Source: Melastoma dodecandrum (lineage: Eukaryota; Streptophyta; Magnoliopsida; Myrtales; Melastomataceae). From it: a stretch of 64,000 nucleotides of DNA. A program made the position numbers and the translations under genes. The notes under the pieces were generated by a model. It saw only the letters and a list, made by a program, of their open reading frames with translations. It made no database searches and was not told the DNA's origin. The stretch covers positions 2,014,001 through 2,078,000 of the forward strand of contig JARUPY010000292.1 of NCBI GenBank assembly GCA_029817715.1, read 5' to 3'. Shown here one piece after another: positions 61,571-64,000 of this stretch. The stretch's first letter is position 1. Every line of letters starts with the position of its first letter.

Positions 61571-63264
61571 CGAGCGCGCCGCCGCGCCCGCCCGCGGCGC
61601 GGGACGGGAGCGCGCCCGACCGATGGAAGGATGCCTGTCTCGCGGCCCGCCTGCTCGCCGCCGACCCTGCAGCCTTCGGGGGCGCCGTGCTGCGCGCCGC
61701 CCCCGGCCCGGTCCGCGAGCACTGGCTCCAAACCCTGCGCGCCGGGCTCCCCCCCGGAACGCCCTGGCGGCGCCTGCCGCCCGGCATCGGCGATGACGCC
61801 CTGCTCGGCGGCCTCGACTTGGCCGCCACCCTGGCGGCTGGGCGCCCGGTCGCCCGGGCCGGCCTGCTGGCGCAGGCCGATGGTGGGATCGTCGTCGTGC
61901 CGATGGCCGAGCGCCTGCCCCCCGGCACCGCCTCGCGCCTCGCGGTCGCCCTCGATACCGGCACCACGTCGGATCAGCCGGCCCGGTTCGGATTGATCCT
62001 CCTGGACGAGGGCGAGGGCGACGAGACGGTCGCCGAGACCCTGGCCGACCGCCTCGCCTTCCGGATCGACCTCGGCGGCCTCGGCCGCGCCGACGTGGCG
62101 GACGACTCGCCGGAGCCGGAACCCGAAGGCCCGCACGAGCCCGACCCGGTCGGCAGCCTCTGCGCGCTCGCCGAGGCTTTTGGCGTGGCGTCGCTGCGCG
62201 GCCCGATCCTGGCGGCGCGGGTGGCGCGCAGGCTCGCCGGGGATCGACCGATCGGCCGGCAGGATATCGTCACGGCCGCGCGCCTCGTCCTGGCCCCCCG
62301 CGCCACGCGCCTGCCCGCCCCGGAGAACGGCGAGCCCGAGACCGCGGAGCCGCCGGCCGAAGCCCCCGCGGAGCCCCCCGCCGAGGCGGCGGATCCGGCC
62401 GCCCCGGACGCGGCTGACGACGTGGTTCTGGAAGCCGTGCGGGCGGCGATCCCACCGGATCTCCTCAGTCAGCTGCTGTCCGGCCGGCAGCGCGTCGCGG
62501 GCGCGAAGGCCGGCCGGGTCGGTCAGGCGGCGGCGGCACGGACCGGGCGGCCGATCGGCAGCCGGCGGGGCGATCCCCGGCGGGCACGCCTCGATCTGCT
62601 CGGGACCTTGAGGGCGGCGGCGCCCTGGCAGGCCATCCGCCGGGGAGACGGAGAGACGCGCCGCATCGTCGTCCGGCGCGACGACCTGCGGATCCGGATC
62701 CTGCGGCAGCGGACCGAGACCACCACGGTGTTCTGCGTCGATGCGTCGGGTTCGGCCGCCCTGGAGCGGCTGGCCGAGGCCAAGGGCGCGGTCGAATTGC
62801 TGCTGGCCGAGGCCTATGTCCGGCGCGACCGGGTGGCGCTGGTGGCGTTCCGGGGCGCGGGCGCCGAGCTGGTCCTGCCGCCGACGCGCTCGCTCACCCG
62901 GGCCAAGCGCGGGCTCTCGGGGTTGCCCGGTGGCGGGGGCACGCCCCTGGCGGCCGGGATCGACGCCGCGGTCGCGGTGGCGCTCGGCGTGCGCCGGGGC
63001 GGCAGCCGGCCGGCGATCGTGCTGCTGACCGACGGGCGCGCCAATGTCGCGCGCTCGGGGCAGGGCGGTCGTGCCCGCGCGGGGGCGGAGGCCCTGCAGG
63101 CGGCCCGAGCCTTGCGGGCGGCCGGTCTGCCGGCCCTCGTGGTCGATACCGGGAGTCGGGGCGAGGAGGCCCGGGCGGTCGCGGACGCGATGGGCGCCCG
63201 CTATCTGAAGCTGCCGCGCGCCGAGGCCGGTCGGCTCAGCGCGGCGGTGCGGGCGGCGCTCTGA
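61567..63264 (+). CDS. bchD: Magnesium chelatase subunit D
   Basis: A 565-residue protein from a GTG overlapping the bchI stop. The N-terminal AAA-like part lacks a Walker A motif, a Pro/Ala/Glu-rich acidic linker (EPPAEAADPAAPDAADDVVL) lies at about 270-290, and the C-terminal VWA domain has the MIDAS motif VFCVDASGSAALERLAEAKG and LPGGGGTPLAAGIDAAVAV. It bridges BchI and BchH. Confidence 0.94.
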   Translation: MTSAPPRPPAARDGSAPDRWKDACLAARLLAADPAAFGGAVLRAAPGPVREHWLQTLRAGLPPGTPWRRLPPGIGDDALLGGLDLAATLAAGRPVARAGLLAQADGGIVVVPMAERLPPGTASRLAVALDTGTTSDQPARFGLILLDEGEGDETVAETLADRLAFRIDLGGLGRADVADDSPEPEPEGPHEPDPVGSLCALAEAFGVASLRGPILAARVARRLAGDRPIGRQDIVTAARLVLAPRATRLPAPENGEPETAEPPAEAPAEPPAEAADPAAPDAADDVVLEAVRAAIPPDLLSQLLSGRQRVAGAKAGRVGQAAAARTGRPIGSRRGDPRRARLDLLGTLRAAAPWQAIRRGDGETRRIVVRRDDLRIRILRQRTETTTVFCVDASGSAALERLAEAKGAVELLLAEAYVRRDRVALVAFRGAGAELVLPPTRSLTRAKRGLSGLPGGGGTPLAAGIDAAVAVALGVRRGGSRPAIVLLTDGRANVARSGQGGRARAGAEALQAARALRAAGLPALVVDTGSRGEEARAVADAMGARYLKLPRAEAGRLSAAVRAAL

Positions 63265-63286
63265 GCGCCGCGGCCGTGCGGCTCAG
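63261..63286. terminator. Possible terminator hairpin after bchD
   Basis: CTGAGC (63261-63266) and GCTCAG (63281-63286) pair around a GC core. It overlaps the bchD stop and lies by the end of a convergent small gene. No T-run. Confidence 0.3.
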
Positions 63287-63429
63287 AGGTGGCCGGCGCC
63301 GCCGAGATCGGCGAGGCGCTGGTGGTGGGCGAGCCAGGCGTTCAGCATGTCGCGGACGATGGCGCGGAGGCTCCAGCCGCCGGCCGCCGGGGCGGCGATG
63401 TTCTGGGTCGAGGAGGTGAAGAGGATCAT
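63283..63429 (-). CDS. Small hypothetical protein antisense between bchD and bchO
   Basis: A 48-residue frame from ATG with SD GGAG (6-base spacing): MILFTSSTQNIAAPAAGGWS, then LRAIVRDMLNAWLAHHQRLA. The end ADLGGAGHL faintly recalls DUF1127 proteins (LxDIG). A longer start upstream is possible. It interrupts the bchD-bchO succession on the opposite strand. Low certainty that it is translated. Confidence 0.4.
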   Translation of the reverse strand: MILFTSSTQNIAAPAAGGWSLRAIVRDMLNAWLAHHQRLADLGGAGHL

Positions 63430-63639
63430 GGCCTGCTCCAAAGTCGGGCGCTGCGTCTTGTTCTTGTGGGACGAGACTATGTCCCCCCTGTTGCAGCGCA
63501 GCAATCGGGTCGCGCTCAGCGGTGGCATGCGGCCGTCGCATGGGATTCTTCAAGATAACGAAATACTTCCGGCTTTGCACGATAGCGCCGCCGCGCGCGG
63601 CGGGCCGATCCGGTTTGATGCGGTGCGGGAGGCGCGGGC

Positions 63640-64000
63640 GTGCTGAACCCCTTCGACGCGGACCGTCCGGACTGGGAGGCCGAGGGGCGGGACTGGCCGC
63701 ACCGAACGGCGAGCCGCTTCGTCGAGGCGGCCGGCCTCCGCTGGCACGTGCAGGAACTCGGCCGGCCGGAGGCGCCGGAGCTGCTGCTGCTGCACGGGAC
63801 CGGGGCGGCCACCCATTCCTGGCGGGGCCTGGCGCCGCTCCTGGCGCGGGACTTCTTCGTGGTCGCCCCGGACCTGCCGGGTCATGGCTTCACGGACCCG
63901 CTGCCGGATTCCGACCTGTCGCTGCCCGGCATGGCGCGGGCGGTGGCGGCTCTGGTGGCCGCGCTCGGCCGGCCGCCGGTGCTCGCGGCCGGTCACTCCG
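63640..64000 (+). CDS. bchO: BchO, alpha/beta hydrolase for Mg chelation (3' end outside window)
   Basis: The gene begins at GTG with SD GGGAGG (nine bases) and reads LNPFDADRPDWEAEGRDWPH, RTASRFVEAAGLRWHVQELG, LLLLHGTGAATHSWRGLAPL, FVVAPDLPGHGFTDPLPD and ends in AAGHS at the window edge, just before the expected nucleophile Ser context. The oxyanion HGTG and DLPGHG motifs are diagnostic of the BchO family, often next to bchID. Its precise step in Mg insertion is unproven. Confidence 0.9.
   Translation, partial: MLNPFDADRPDWEAEGRDWPHRTASRFVEAAGLRWHVQELGRPEAPELLLLHGTGAATHSWRGLAPLLARDFFVVAPDLPGHGFTDPLPDSDLSLPGMARAVAALVAALGRPPVLAAGHS

Overview
The window is GC-rich alphaproteobacterial chromosome. 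It carries a DivK/PleD cell-cycle signalling pair, biotin genes, a PpaA(AerR)-PpsR regulator pair, an aerobic AcsF cyclase and a large bacteriochlorophyll/reaction-centre gene cluster. That set suggests an aerobic anoxygenic phototroph of the Rhizobiales, most likely Methylobacterium or a close relative. The genus is an inference from gene content and style, not from a marker gene.

Layout. (1) 1-9.2 kb is an accessory region. It holds the end of a PepSY membrane protein, a glycine-rich Hint-domain protein, an AT-rich two-gene operon (secreted protein plus caspase-fold protease) bracketed by 129-bp near-identical direct repeats, a NIPSNAP protein, a DUF4329 gene coupled to a small exported protein, an IS256-type transposase remnant, and several copies of a dispersed intergenic repeat. 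(2) 9.2-32.7 kb is mostly ordinary chromosome: a ZnuD-like TonB receptor, MarR regulator, lone receiver protein, divergent bioA/bioF, OsmC protein, methyltransferase, divK, pleD, a 1909-residue autotransporter, accA, a DUF1796 protein, a frameshifted acetyltransferase, a LysR/MFS divergent pair and an L,D-transpeptidase lipoprotein. (3) 32.7-37.5 kb has a vapBC module with a clear palindromic operator, an enolase-superfamily dehydratase, a Pmp3-type peptide, a tri-haem cytochrome c and a small membrane protein.

(4) 37.2-64 kb is the photosynthesis gene cluster. On the minus strand bchG, a PucC-family transporter gene, bchP, tspO and a small membrane gene are tightly overlapped, and ppaA-ppsR lies upstream. 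On the plus strand run bchF-N-B-H-L-M, lhaA, puhA-B-C, a 98-residue protein gene, acsF, puhE, hemA, bchI, bchD and bchO (cut by the window end). Together they cover ALA synthesis (HemA), Mg insertion (BchHID), methylation (BchM), oxidative ring closure (AcsF), dark protochlorophyllide reduction (BchLNB), C3-vinyl hydration (BchF), phytylation (BchG, BchP), and reaction-centre H-subunit production and assembly (PuhABCE, LhaA). BchXYZ, puf and carotenoid genes are not in this window, so the cluster is either split or continues past 64 kb. PpsR-type boxes (TGT-N12-ACA or one mismatch) sit at bchG, ppsR and bchF. At bchG and bchF the box overlaps a TTGACA -35 element in the same way.

The most unusual observations are the repeat-flanked caspase operon, the DUF4329 gene pair, an in-frame insertion of a palindromic repeat into the 3' end of bchM, and the shared PpsR/-35 promoter layout with a possibly leaderless bchG mRNA. 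No tRNA, rRNA, CRISPR array or recognisable riboswitch was seen.
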